From Arthrobacter sp. Leaf137 (GTDB lineage Bacteria > Actinomycetota > Actinomycetes > Actinomycetales > Micrococcaceae): DNA of 64,000 nt. The notes below the pieces were generated by a model. That model was given only the letters and a program-made list of their open reading frames with translations. It was not told the DNA's origin and searched no databases. The translations under genes were made by a program, and so were the position numbers. Shown one piece after another: positions 55,154 to 63,329 of this stretch; position 1 is the first letter of the stretch, and each line of letters begins with the position of its first letter. The stretch covers positions 62,001-126,000 of the forward strand of contig NZ_LMOI01000003.1 of the NCBI RefSeq assembly GCF_001423525.1. Direction: 5' to 3'.

Positions 55154-55174
55154 ATTGCGATCACCGTTCGCAAT
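55154..55174. promoter_or_regulatory. Candidate TetR operator 1
   Basis: ATTGCGA and TCGCAAT form an inverted repeat with a 7-base spacer in the spacer between the divergent glycosyltransferase and TetR genes. Confidence 0.6.
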
Positions 55175-55190
55175 CAAGCGTATAGTGGAA

Positions 55191-55205
55191 TAGGTACGGA
55201 ACCTA
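55191..55205. promoter_or_regulatory. Candidate TetR operator 2
   Basis: TAGGTACGGAACCTA has 5-base arms (TAGGT/ACCTA) and lies 33 bases upstream of the TetR start. Confidence 0.45.
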
Positions 55206-55237
55206 ACCCATACGGCTAGACAAAAGGCGAAACAGGC

Positions 55238-55948
55238 ATGCCCTCTCATGACCACGTTGATATTTGGCTGCGGCCGGAGCGTTCCGGTGTCGGGCCAAAA
55301 CCGGAACACTCACGCGCGGGGATTGCCGCGGCGGCGATCGAAATCGCCGACCGGGACGGCCTGGCAGCGGTGTCCATCCGACGAGTGGCCGCTGGCATCG
55401 GAGCCGGCGGGGCATCCTTGTACCGGTATCTGAAATCCCACGACGAGCTCATCGAACTCATCGTTGACACGGTCAGTAGTGAATACGACCTTGACCCCTC
55501 CGATGCACCACCACCGATGCAGCTGCTGAATCTGGCACGGCAAGGCCGGGCCATTATGCACCGACACCCCTGGCTGGCGCCTCTGCTACTGACCCGGCCT
55601 TCAATGGGCCCCAACACTCTCCGCTACCTGGAGCGCGTTTTGTCCGCCATGGAGTCGGTGGACATGCCAGGGCCCGCCAAGCTGCAGACCGTGGCCATGA
55701 TGACAGCCATCACCTCCGCCTACGTACAAAATGAGCTGGCATCAGCCGACAACACCGGAACTGCCCTCGACGGAGAAAACGTTCGCTTGAAGTACCTCTC
55801 CAAAGTCATCCAGTCCGGGAATTACCCACTCTTCGCCAGCGCACTCACCGGACAACACCCCCCCGGAAGCCCAGAAGAAGTATTCACGACCGTCATCACC
55901 AACTACCTCGCGGGCGCAGGCCTTCCAGCCGCCGTCGGTTCCGCCTGA
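55238..55948 (+). CDS. TetR-family regulator
   Basis: A 236-residue protein. The N-terminal helix-turn-helix is IAAAAIEIADRDGLAAVSIRRVAAGIGAGGASLYRYLKSHDEL; the C-terminal part fits the TetR_C domain of tetracycline-type repressors (RHPWLAPLLLTRPSMGPNTLRYLERVL). It is divergent from the glycosyltransferase gene with two inverted repeats between them, so it probably represses that gene and itself until a drug-like ligand binds. Confidence 0.88.
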   Translation: MPSHDHVDIWLRPERSGVGPKPEHSRAGIAAAAIEIADRDGLAAVSIRRVAAGIGAGGASLYRYLKSHDELIELIVDTVSSEYDLDPSDAPPPMQLLNLARQGRAIMHRHPWLAPLLLTRPSMGPNTLRYLERVLSAMESVDMPGPAKLQTVAMMTAITSAYVQNELASADNTGTALDGENVRLKYLSKVIQSGNYPLFASALTGQHPPGSPEEVFTTVITNYLAGAGLPAAVGSA

Positions 55949-56019
55949 GGGCACCTAAACCGCCAAACCGAGCTGTGGAAACCCGCCATTCTGAAAGTTC
56001 TCCAGTATTCGCAGGCTCC

Positions 56020-57507
56020 CTACTGGGCAGGTCCAAACCATCGAAATGCTGCCTCAGCGGGGCCGGACGCGGACCCCTCCCCCACCCACGCCACATAGCC
56101 GTCCGGACGGACCAACACGGCCGATGGCGAAGCAACAGTTCCGAGGACCGGCAGCACCCACTCGCCCCCGTAGTGCGCGTCCACCAGCTGAACCGCCGGC
56201 GGCAGGGGTGTGGAGTCAAAAGCGCCGGCGGCCCCGAGGTTCAGCAGTACCGGGCGGGCGGTGTGCAGCAGCGTGTACATCCTGAGGGCCCCAGCCGGCG
56301 TCTCCAAGTCCAGGTCCGGCACCCGGCGGCCCAGCAGCGGGTGGCCTTCGCCCAGGTCGTAGTGCACGTCCAGGCCCGACTGCATTCCGGCGAACCGGCG
56401 GCGCGGCTCCTCCATGCCCAGCAGCTCGGCCACCACCTCACCCACGGCGGCGATCCTGGGATCCGGGCGGCGGAGTGCACTCTGGGCCATGGTGTTCCGC
56501 AAGACCCGCGCCGCCACGGGATGGCGCTCTTCGCTGTACGTGTCCAGGAGGCTTTCCGGTGAGGTCCCGTGGAGCACCTGCGCCAGCTTCCACCCCAGGT
56601 TCACGGCGTCCTGGACGCCGATGTTCAGGCCCTGGCCGCCGTCGGGCGCATGGATGTGCGCCGCATCCCCGGCCAGCAGGATCCGCCCCTTGCGGTAGGT
56701 GGCAGCCTGCCGGGTGGCGTCCGTGAACCGGGAAATCCAGGTGGGGCTGTGCGCGCCGTAGTCAGTGCCGCACACGGCGGTGAGGGCAGCACTGAGATCG
56801 GCCAGGCCCGGCTCGCCGCTGCCCACGTGCTCCTCGGTGACCATGACCGCCACCGGGCCGCTGTCCGCATACACCACCTTGCCGTCCTGGATGGTGTACC
56901 CGCGCCGGCCGAAGGAGTGGATGCCGAACGGGTTCTTGTGCACGCCGAACTCCGGCTGCCCGGTCATCTCCACCTCGGCGATCAGCGCGCTGGTGGTGGG
57001 GTCCCAGCCGGGAAATTCGATGCCCGCAGCTTTGCGGACCAGGCTGCGGCCGCCGTCGCACCCCACAACAAAGTCCGCGTGCAGCGTCCGGCCGTCCGTC
57101 AGGGAGACCTCGACGCCGGCGCCGTCCTGCGCAACGCCCGTCGCCCCGGTGCCGCGGTGGAAAGTCACGGGCAACCCGCCCACCCAGCCGGCCAGGATGC
57201 GCTCAATGTGGTTCTGCCACAGCCCCAGCCCGTACGGGTGGCGGGTGGGAAACCCCGTGAGGTCGAAACGGGTGCCGGCGAAGCCCGCCACCTGGGCAAC
57301 CTGCCCTTCGGCAAGGAACCGCTCCGCGATGCCCCGCTGGTCCAGCACCTCAAGGGTGCGGGCGTGGAGGCCACCCGCCCGTGCGCCGGCGAGCTCCTGA
57401 CTGGGACGCCGTTCCACCACTGCCACATCCACCCCGGCAAGTGCCAGCTCACCGGCCAGCATGAGCCCGGTGGGCCCGCTTCCCACAATCACTGCCTGGT
57501 GCTTCAT
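56020..57507 (-). CDS. FAD-dependent aromatic monooxygenase (PheA/TfdB, rifampicin-type)
   Basis: A 495-residue flavoprotein. The FAD fold starts AVIVGSGPTGLMLAGELALAG (GxGxxG); the DG motif is FVVGCDGGRSLVRK and the GD motif is ILLAGDAAHIHAPDGGQGLN. A thioredoxin-like C-terminal domain follows from about residue 400. It belongs with aromatic hydroxylases that include rifampicin monooxygenases (Rox); natural aromatic substrates are equally possible. It stands alone on the minus strand. Confidence 0.88.
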   Translation of the reverse strand: MKHQAVIVGSGPTGLMLAGELALAGVDVAVVERRPSQELAGARAGGLHARTLEVLDQRGIAERFLAEGQVAQVAGFAGTRFDLTGFPTRHPYGLGLWQNHIERILAGWVGGLPVTFHRGTGATGVAQDGAGVEVSLTDGRTLHADFVVGCDGGRSLVRKAAGIEFPGWDPTTSALIAEVEMTGQPEFGVHKNPFGIHSFGRRGYTIQDGKVVYADSGPVAVMVTEEHVGSGEPGLADLSAALTAVCGTDYGAHSPTWISRFTDATRQAATYRKGRILLAGDAAHIHAPDGGQGLNIGVQDAVNLGWKLAQVLHGTSPESLLDTYSEERHPVAARVLRNTMAQSALRRPDPRIAAVGEVVAELLGMEEPRRRFAGMQSGLDVHYDLGEGHPLLGRRVPDLDLETPAGALRMYTLLHTARPVLLNLGAAGAFDSTPLPPAVQLVDAHYGGEWVLPVLGTVASPSAVLVRPDGYVAWVGEGSASGPAEAAFRWFGPAQ

Positions 57508-57668
57508 CCCCGCGCTCCCCGTCCGTCGAGGGGCCGCGCTGATGGCACGGCCTCCGGCGAACGATTATCCGGCCCACCCGGGGCCTTGCCGCAAGCCCCA
57601 CCCCAGGCGATACATTGGAACTACAGGAGCTTGCACGCTGGCCAGTAACCGCCGACGAAGTCACACGC

Positions 57669-57714
57669 AAAAAGCGCCTGCCACCCCTTTCGAAAAGGGG
57701 CGGCAGGCGCTTTT
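57669..57714 (-). terminator. Bidirectional terminator
   Basis: AAAAAGCGCCTGCC (57669-57682) pairs with GGCAGGCGCTTTT (57702-57714), with an inner CCCCTTT/AAAGGGG stem. T runs face both strands. On the minus strand it ends the small gene at 57821-58021. Confidence 0.85.
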
Positions 57715-57820
57715 GTTGCTCTCACTCATGGACGGATCAGAAGCTGGTTCGCAGATCCGAATCCGGAAGGCTGGGTTCCGTGAACAAGCTTCGGACGGGC
57801 CGGCCGGGGCGGGCGGATTC

Positions 57821-58021
57821 CTACCAGGCCTGGTGTTCCCGCGTCGTGCCGAAGGGGACGGCGTCGCTGAGGGCCACGGTGAACTTGTCCACTCCGTGGC
57901 GGGTTACCAGGATGCCGTGCCGGCTGTCCATGGCATGCTTCCTGGCCACGGAGACGGCGGCGTCCAGTTGGCTGTCCATGCTCTGGCGGTCGGAGACGGT
58001 GAAGGTCAGGGGAAAATTCAT
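57821..58021 (-). CDS. Small conserved-type hypothetical protein
   Basis: A 66-residue protein from ATG 58021, with AAGG 9 bases upstream. Its segments (FTVSDRQSMDSQLDAAVSVA; RKHAMDSRHGILVTRHGVDK; FTVALSDAVPFGTTREH) have an alternating helix-strand pattern of a compact domain. No family I can name. It has its own terminator. Confidence 0.65.
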   Translation of the reverse strand: MNFPLTFTVSDRQSMDSQLDAAVSVARKHAMDSRHGILVTRHGVDKFTVALSDAVPFGTTREHQAW

Positions 58022-58339
58022 TGGTAGTGCCTTAGGGGTGGTGTGGATGGGAGTGGAAATCTGCGCTCCCCAAGGCTGCAGTGCCTGGGCTCTATGGTGC
58101 ATGACGCATCCGCCGCCAGCAACTTTAGAAAAATACCGCAGGTCAGGCAGAGGATTGCGCTTTCCGTGGCTTATTCAATTACGGCCGGTCAATGGCAGTG
58201 AATTAGAGTTGAAGCCGGGCGGAAACTGTTCCAGGCCCTTCGATGTTCCTGAACGACGCCGCTGTGCGCCTGCCGTGCGGCAGCGTCCAGCCACCCGCGC
58301 AACCACTTACGTGTGCCACGACCTGACAAGGATCCCGCC
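58022..58339. other. Spacer before the glycosyltransferase pair
   Basis: It holds the likely promoters of the flanking divergent genes. Open frames through it (58102 minus, 57615-58418 plus) are shadows. Confidence 0.4.
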
Positions 58340-59656
58340 ATTTCCACGGACGCTTTCTTCGGCAATCTCACCCGGATCCGCAACGTCATCATCCCCGGCA
58401 GGGCGCGTGCGGTGCTGAACACCCCGCGCGGACTGCTGGGCGGGTTCATCGTGGTGCACCTGGTCTTCCTCATCTTCGCGGCCTCTTTGTCCCTGCGCGG
58501 CGAGGCCTTCAGCGATACGTTCATCTACCGCGACTGGGCCATGGCCGGGTTCAACGACGCCAACCTGTCCGGTGGCCCCAGCCCCTGGGTCTACCCCATC
58601 CTCGCGCTCATCCCCATGGCCATCGCCGGCGCCGCCGGACCGGGACCCTTCTTCTTCCTCTGGGTCCTGATGACCACCCTCCTCAACGGCTGGGCCCTGC
58701 TCAAACTGACCGAACGCGGCCGCAACACGGACGCCATCCCCGCGGGCTGGTGGTGGCTGGCTTTCACCTTCCTGATGGGCTGGCTTGGCTTCGCCCGCGT
58801 GGACGGCCTCACCGCTCCCCTGGTCCTGGTGGCCCTGGCCTACGGCGTGGGCCGGCCCTTCATCGCCTCCGTCCTGCTGGCCATCGGCACCTGGGTGAAG
58901 GTGTGGCCGGCGGCCATCATGCTGGCCCTGTTCGCTGTTGTCAAGAACCGGCTCGTGGTGGTCCTGGCCGGGCTTGCGACGTCGGCGGCCGTCGTCGCGC
59001 TGGCAGCAGCGCTCGGCAGCGTCCCCAAGCTGCTGAACTTCCTCACCCAGCAGGGCGACCGCGGCATGCAGCTCGAAGCCACCTTCACCACCCCGTGGCT
59101 CTGGCTGTCCGTCCTGAATGCCGGCGGCTCCCGCATGTACATGAACACGGACATCAACTCCATGCAGGTGGACGGCCCGGGAACCGCCACCATGTCCGTG
59201 CTGATGCAGCCGCTGCTGATTCTGGCAGCCCTCCTGGTGGCCGGCATGACCTTCTGGGCACTCCACAACGGCAAGCAGCACAAGGTGGCCGGCGGCGTGG
59301 ACCGCACCGAGCTGCTCCTGGCCGGCGCCCTCGCCCTTGCCGCAGCATTCGTGGTGTTCAACAAGGTGGGCTCCCCGCAGTTCATGGTGTGGCTTGGCCC
59401 CGCCGTCGCCGTGGGCCTGGCGCACAGCTGGCGTGAATGGCGCGTCCCCGCGGTGATGCTCATCGCCATCGCCGTGGCCACCTACTTCATCTACCCGCTC
59501 TTCTACGACGCCCTCAGCCACAACAACCCGTGGATGGCGCTGGTGCTGACCATCCGCAACGTCCTGCTGGTGGTCCTGTTCCTGTGGAGCGTCCGCCGGC
59601 TGTACCTGCTGGGCAAGAAAACCCCGGCATCTGCTCCTGCGCTGAAGGAGTCCTGA
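58340..59656 (+). CDS. Membrane glycosyltransferase (GT87/DUF2029-like), apparent ATT start
   Basis: About 438 residues with 10-11 helices. AAGGA lies 7 bases before an ATT at 58340, followed by TCCACG; the downstream paralogue has the same arrangement, so ATT initiation is proposed. The conventional alternative is GTG 58313, which lacks a ribosome site. Visible features: GEAFSDTFIYRDWAM with an acidic first external loop, PSPWVYPILALIPMA, ATWVKVWPAAI-type segment (IGTWVKVWPAAIML), GDRGMQLEATF and FNKVGSPQFMVW. The plan matches polyprenol-phosphate-mannose-dependent mannosyltransferases of actinobacteria that build lipoglycans; exact activity unknown. Confidence 0.82.
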   Translation: MSTDAFFGNLTRIRNVIIPGRARAVLNTPRGLLGGFIVVHLVFLIFAASLSLRGEAFSDTFIYRDWAMAGFNDANLSGGPSPWVYPILALIPMAIAGAAGPGPFFFLWVLMTTLLNGWALLKLTERGRNTDAIPAGWWWLAFTFLMGWLGFARVDGLTAPLVLVALAYGVGRPFIASVLLAIGTWVKVWPAAIMLALFAVVKNRLVVVLAGLATSAAVVALAAALGSVPKLLNFLTQQGDRGMQLEATFTTPWLWLSVLNAGGSRMYMNTDINSMQVDGPGTATMSVLMQPLLILAALLVAGMTFWALHNGKQHKVAGGVDRTELLLAGALALAAAFVVFNKVGSPQFMVWLGPAVAVGLAHSWREWRVPAVMLIAIAVATYFIYPLFYDALSHNNPWMALVLTIRNVLLVVLFLWSVRRLYLLGKKTPASAPALKES

Positions 59657-59657
59657 C

Positions 59658-60941
59658 ATTTCCACGACGTTCTTTGACCGCCTGGTCAGTGTCCGCACCC
59701 GGCTGCTCCCGGCGAAGGTGGTGGACTGGTTCGCCCGGCCGTCCAGCGTGTGGTGGGGTTTCGCCGTCGTGCACCTGTACTTCCTGGGCTGGATGGCCTC
59801 CTTCTTCCTGAACGGCGACACCTTCAGCGACACGGAGCAGTACCGCCAGTGGGCCACGGACGGCTACAACCCGCAGGACCTGGACGGCAAGATCAGCCCC
59901 TGGGTCTACCCGGTGCTGGCCCAGCTGCCCATCTTCCTGGCGAACATCGCCGGGCCCAGCCTGTACCTGCTCATGTGGTTCCTGATCATCACGGCCCTCA
60001 ACGCCGTCGGGATCCTGTACCTGACGCGCGGGCCGCGCAAGGTCATCGGCATCGCCCCCGCGTGGTGGTGGCTTTTCTTCACCATCTTCATGGGCTACCT
60101 CAGCTTCGCCCGGGTGGAAGGCATCACCGCCCCGATCGTGCTCATCGCACTGCTGTACGCGGCGGAACGCCCCGTCGTTGCCGGCGTCCTGCTCAGCATC
60201 GTCACGTGGATCAAGGTATGGCCCGCGGCCGTCCTGGCGCCCATCGTGATCGCCAGCCACAAGCGCATCCAGGTGATCCTGGCCGGCGCCGGAGTTACCG
60301 CCGTCGTGGCCCTGGGGACGTGGCTGTCCGGCGGCCTGCCGCACATCATGGACTTCCTCCTGAACCAAGGCGAACGCGGCATGCAGCTCGAAGCCACCTT
60401 CTCCACGCCGTGGGTGTGGCTGAGCGTCTTCAACATCGCCGGGTCCAAAATGGCGGACAACACGGCCATCAACTCCACCGAGGTCTACGGCCCGGGCGCC
60501 AGCACCGCGGCGTTCCTGATGCAGCCGCTGCTGATCCTCGCGGCCGCGGTGGCCGCCGTCCTGCTGGTCCGCGCATTGAAACGCGGGGCCGAACGCGAGG
60601 AACTGTTCCTCGAGGGGTCCCTGATGATGGTCACCGCCTTCATCGTGTTCAACAAGGTGGGCTCGCCGCAGTTCATCGTCTGGCTGGCTCCGGTGATCAT
60701 CGCCGGCCTCGCGCACGACTGGGACCGCTGGAAGGTCCCGGCGGCGCTGCTGATGGGCATCGCCCTGACCACGTTCGTGATCTACCCGCTGTTCTACACT
60801 CCGCTGATCCACGCCCACCCGGTCATGGCGGCCATCCTGACCACCCGCAACGTTTTGCTGGTAGTGCTGCTCTGGTGGTCGGTGAAGCGGACGGCCGAGC
60901 TGGGCCGGAAGAATTCCACCCCGGTAACTGCCGGGGCCTAG
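59658..60941 (+). CDS. Membrane glycosyltransferase paralogue, apparent ATT start
   Basis: About 427 residues, starting one base after the upstream gene's stop. AAGGAG is 7-8 bases before ATT 59658, followed by TCCACGACGTTCTTT; the in-frame GTG at 59718 lacks a ribosome site and would cut the region homologous to the paralogue's N-terminus. Conserved with the upstream copy: NGDTFSDTEQYRQWA, SPWVYPVLAQLP, VTWIKVWPAAVL, GERGMQLEATF and FNKVGSPQFIVW. It is a recent duplication and likely has the same class of activity. Converges with the MptB-like gene. Confidence 0.82.
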   Translation: MSTTFFDRLVSVRTRLLPAKVVDWFARPSSVWWGFAVVHLYFLGWMASFFLNGDTFSDTEQYRQWATDGYNPQDLDGKISPWVYPVLAQLPIFLANIAGPSLYLLMWFLIITALNAVGILYLTRGPRKVIGIAPAWWWLFFTIFMGYLSFARVEGITAPIVLIALLYAAERPVVAGVLLSIVTWIKVWPAAVLAPIVIASHKRIQVILAGAGVTAVVALGTWLSGGLPHIMDFLLNQGERGMQLEATFSTPWVWLSVFNIAGSKMADNTAINSTEVYGPGASTAAFLMQPLLILAAAVAAVLLVRALKRGAEREELFLEGSLMMVTAFIVFNKVGSPQFIVWLAPVIIAGLAHDWDRWKVPAALLMGIALTTFVIYPLFYTPLIHAHPVMAAILTTRNVLLVVLLWWSVKRTAELGRKNSTPVTAGA

Positions 60942-62557
60942 CCCCTTCCGGCCTGGTCCACGGACGTCCGGTCCGCGTTGGCGCGGCGGGCCGCCCGGCG
61001 CTCCGCCACCCACTGCCAGCCCGTGCGGGCCAGGTCCAGCGGACGCCCTTCGATGAGCAGCTTGCGTGTATGCACGTCGAGGAATAGAAGGTAGAACGTA
61101 AAGGCCAGCGCGGTGACGAACGCCAGCGACGACGGCGGGATGGGCAGTTCCACGAAGCCCCAGACGGAGAGCTGGTCCTGCGCGCCGAACACCACGAAGA
61201 ACGTGACGCCCACGTACAGGGACCGGATCTGCCAGTCGTCGCGGATGCCGGTGACGGCCAGGAACGGCAGGAACCACAGGATGTACCAGGGCTGGATGAT
61301 GGGCGAGAGCATCACGACGGCGGTGAACGCCAACGCCATCCGGCGCACCGCCCGCGAATAGTCGCCGCGGAACATGAGCAGCAGCACCAGCCCGATGGCG
61401 GTCCACTTCATGCCGGTCCGAAGCCACGTGGCCAAGGTTCCGCCCGGCAGGCCGAGGACGTTGGCGAGGAACTCCACCTGCTGCCCCAGGAACCCTGAGG
61501 GTGAGTAGCCGGTGTAGCCGGGGGTGGTGTCCAGGATGGCCCACGTCCAGCCCATACCAAGGTTGTACGGGATACCGCTCAGCAGCAGGACGGCCAGGCT
61601 GATGCCCGCCGTTGCACCCCACATCAGGAACTTCCGGAGCCACGACGCCGACGGCCCGGCCCACATCACACCCATGAACGGCAGCAGGAGCACAGTGATG
61701 GGCTTGATGCCGATCGAGGCGGTGACCAGCAGGATGCCGAGCAGGTAGCGCCGGGTGGCCGCGAAGTACACGCCGGCCACGGCCAGGCCCACCATCAGGG
61801 CATCATTGTGGGCGCTGGCGATGAAGCTGATCAGGAACAGCGGGTTGGCCACCGTGATCCACAGCGCCCGGGCACCGTTGATGCCGTGCAGTTCGGCGAG
61901 CTTGGGCACGTAGATGACGCAGAGCAGCACGCCGACGCCGGCAAGCAGGCGGAAGAGGAGGACGGACGCGTCAGGCTGGGCTCCGGTCAGCCCCACCACA
62001 CCGCGCGCGAGCCAGAGGAAGTACGGTCCGTAGGGTGTCCGGTTTTCCGCCCAGGCGGGATCGGCGCCGAGCGCGAACCAGTTGTTAAGGGTGGAAATTC
62101 CCACCTCGTACGGGTTTTGGCCTTCCTGGACCAGCCGTCCCTGGCCTGTGTACGCGTAGACGTCGCGGGAAAACACGGGGACGCAGAAGATCAGCGGCAG
62201 CGACCACGCGGACACGGCAATGACCACGGACCGCAGGGATTTGCTGCCCCAGTCCGCGAGCCGTTGCCCCAGCCGCAGCCAGGAGCGCATGAGCAGCATG
62301 GCGCCGAGGGTGAGGAGGAAGGTGGAGACCGTGACGCCCCATCCTTCGGTGCGCAGGGCGATGACCACTGGCTGGCGGATCATGGGCGAGCCGTTGGCGA
62401 TCCACCCGGTACCGATGGAGCCTACGAACATCATCAGGGAGCCGATGAAGCCTTCGATGGTGGCGAGGTAGGCACGTCCTTTGGCCGGCGCGGACGCCGT
62501 TGCCGGTGTGCCCGGCTGGCTGTCCGAAGTCCGGAGGTGTGACCCGCCTGCCGTCAT
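60938..62557 (-). CDS. Alpha-(1->6)-mannosyltransferase, MptB-like
   Basis: A 539-residue membrane protein with about 13 helices, from ATG 62557. Motifs of the polyprenol-phosphate mannosyltransferases (GT-C fold) are visible: VFSRDVYAYTGQGRLVQEG with the catalytic Asp in the first external loop, NPYEVGISTLNNW, RTPYGPYFLWLARG and FIASAHNDALMVGLAVAG. It extends the mannan core of lipoglycans on the outer face of the membrane. It overlaps the end of the neighbouring glycosyltransferase by four bases; the three genes suggest a lipomannan biosynthesis locus. Confidence 0.88.
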   Translation of the reverse strand: MTAGGSHLRTSDSQPGTPATASAPAKGRAYLATIEGFIGSLMMFVGSIGTGWIANGSPMIRQPVVIALRTEGWGVTVSTFLLTLGAMLLMRSWLRLGQRLADWGSKSLRSVVIAVSAWSLPLIFCVPVFSRDVYAYTGQGRLVQEGQNPYEVGISTLNNWFALGADPAWAENRTPYGPYFLWLARGVVGLTGAQPDASVLLFRLLAGVGVLLCVIYVPKLAELHGINGARALWITVANPLFLISFIASAHNDALMVGLAVAGVYFAATRRYLLGILLVTASIGIKPITVLLLPFMGVMWAGPSASWLRKFLMWGATAGISLAVLLLSGIPYNLGMGWTWAILDTTPGYTGYSPSGFLGQQVEFLANVLGLPGGTLATWLRTGMKWTAIGLVLLLMFRGDYSRAVRRMALAFTAVVMLSPIIQPWYILWFLPFLAVTGIRDDWQIRSLYVGVTFFVVFGAQDQLSVWGFVELPIPPSSLAFVTALAFTFYLLFLDVHTRKLLIEGRPLDLARTGWQWVAERRAARRANADRTSVDQAGRG

Positions 62558-62698
62558 GATTGTGTCTGGTCCCCTACCTGGTTGCGGCGCTGGCTGGACC
62601 AGCGAGAATAGGCCGCCCTGCAACCCGCCCATTTTATCAGCCGGCTTTGCTGCTGCTCCGGTCCGCGGCCGGGAGACGCCCCACAGTTTCGTGAAGCC

Positions 62699-63100
62699 TT
62701 ACTGCGCGTGGAGTAGCGCCAGGAACTCATCTGCCATGCCGAGTTGTTCCTCCAGCTTGGCACGGCGCCGCGCGGCCTCCTCGATGAAGGTGTTCAGCTC
62801 CGCTCTGATAGCGGTTTCATCCTGGCCGGGCTCGGAGGCCTCCAGCGCGTCAATGACCCGCAGGAGCCCGGCCATGGCCTCGAGGGTGAATCCCAGTGGC
62901 TTCATCCGGCGGATCACCAGCAGGCGGGTGAAGTCGCGTTCGGTGTAGAGCCGGAAGCCGCCCTCGGTCCGGCCCGACGGTTTGAGCAGACCCACCTCGT
63001 CGTAGTGCCGGATGGTCCGCAACGACATCTGCGACCGGTCCGCGAGCTCGCCGATGTGCATCGTCGCCACCACTTCTTCGGCGGTCATTTCCTTCACCAT
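62699..63100 (-). CDS. MerR-family regulator
   Basis: About 133 residues. ATG 63100 is a working choice; the frame extends to TTG 63121. The winged helix is typical: HIGELADRSQMSLRTIRHYDEVGLLKPSGRTEGGFRLYTE, then a long helix (RLLVIRRMKPLGFTLEAMAGLLRVID) for dimerisation. The short C-terminus has no metal-binding Cys, so the ligand is unlikely to be a metal. A dyad lies at its 5' end, and a SulP transporter starts about 230 bases away on the other strand, a likely target. Confidence 0.85.
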   Translation of the reverse strand: MVKEMTAEEVVATMHIGELADRSQMSLRTIRHYDEVGLLKPSGRTEGGFRLYTERDFTRLLVIRRMKPLGFTLEAMAGLLRVIDALEASEPGQDETAIRAELNTFIEEAARRRAKLEEQLGMADEFLALLHAQ

Positions 63101-63120
63101 CACGTCACCAACCCTGGTCA

Positions 63121-63136
63121 ACCCTCACGTTAGGGT
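63121..63136. promoter_or_regulatory. MerR operator-like dyad
   Basis: ACCCTCACGTTAGGGT has 5-base arms (ACCCT/AGGGT) and a central CACGTT; it lies just upstream of the MerR start, where such regulators bind between -35 and -10. Confidence 0.6.
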
Positions 63137-63329
63137 AGTGTTGCACAAGCATCCGGACGTTGCCGGTGCATTCCTTCTCCACCCATTGTCTTCCATGACC
63201 GGGCTGGACCCGTGCGCAGCGTGGCGCAGAAACGTTCCCCACCGCTCTTCCCCAACAGAGCCGAGTCCCTGGAGCCGCTCCTTGGCCGTCGCCGACCGCC
63301 CCCGCCTTCTCCGGCAACCCATCACCGTC

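Noticed and set aside
59514..61664. 716-codon minus-strand open frame
   Set aside because: Antisense to the second glycosyltransferase and overlapping MptB in another frame; no domain.
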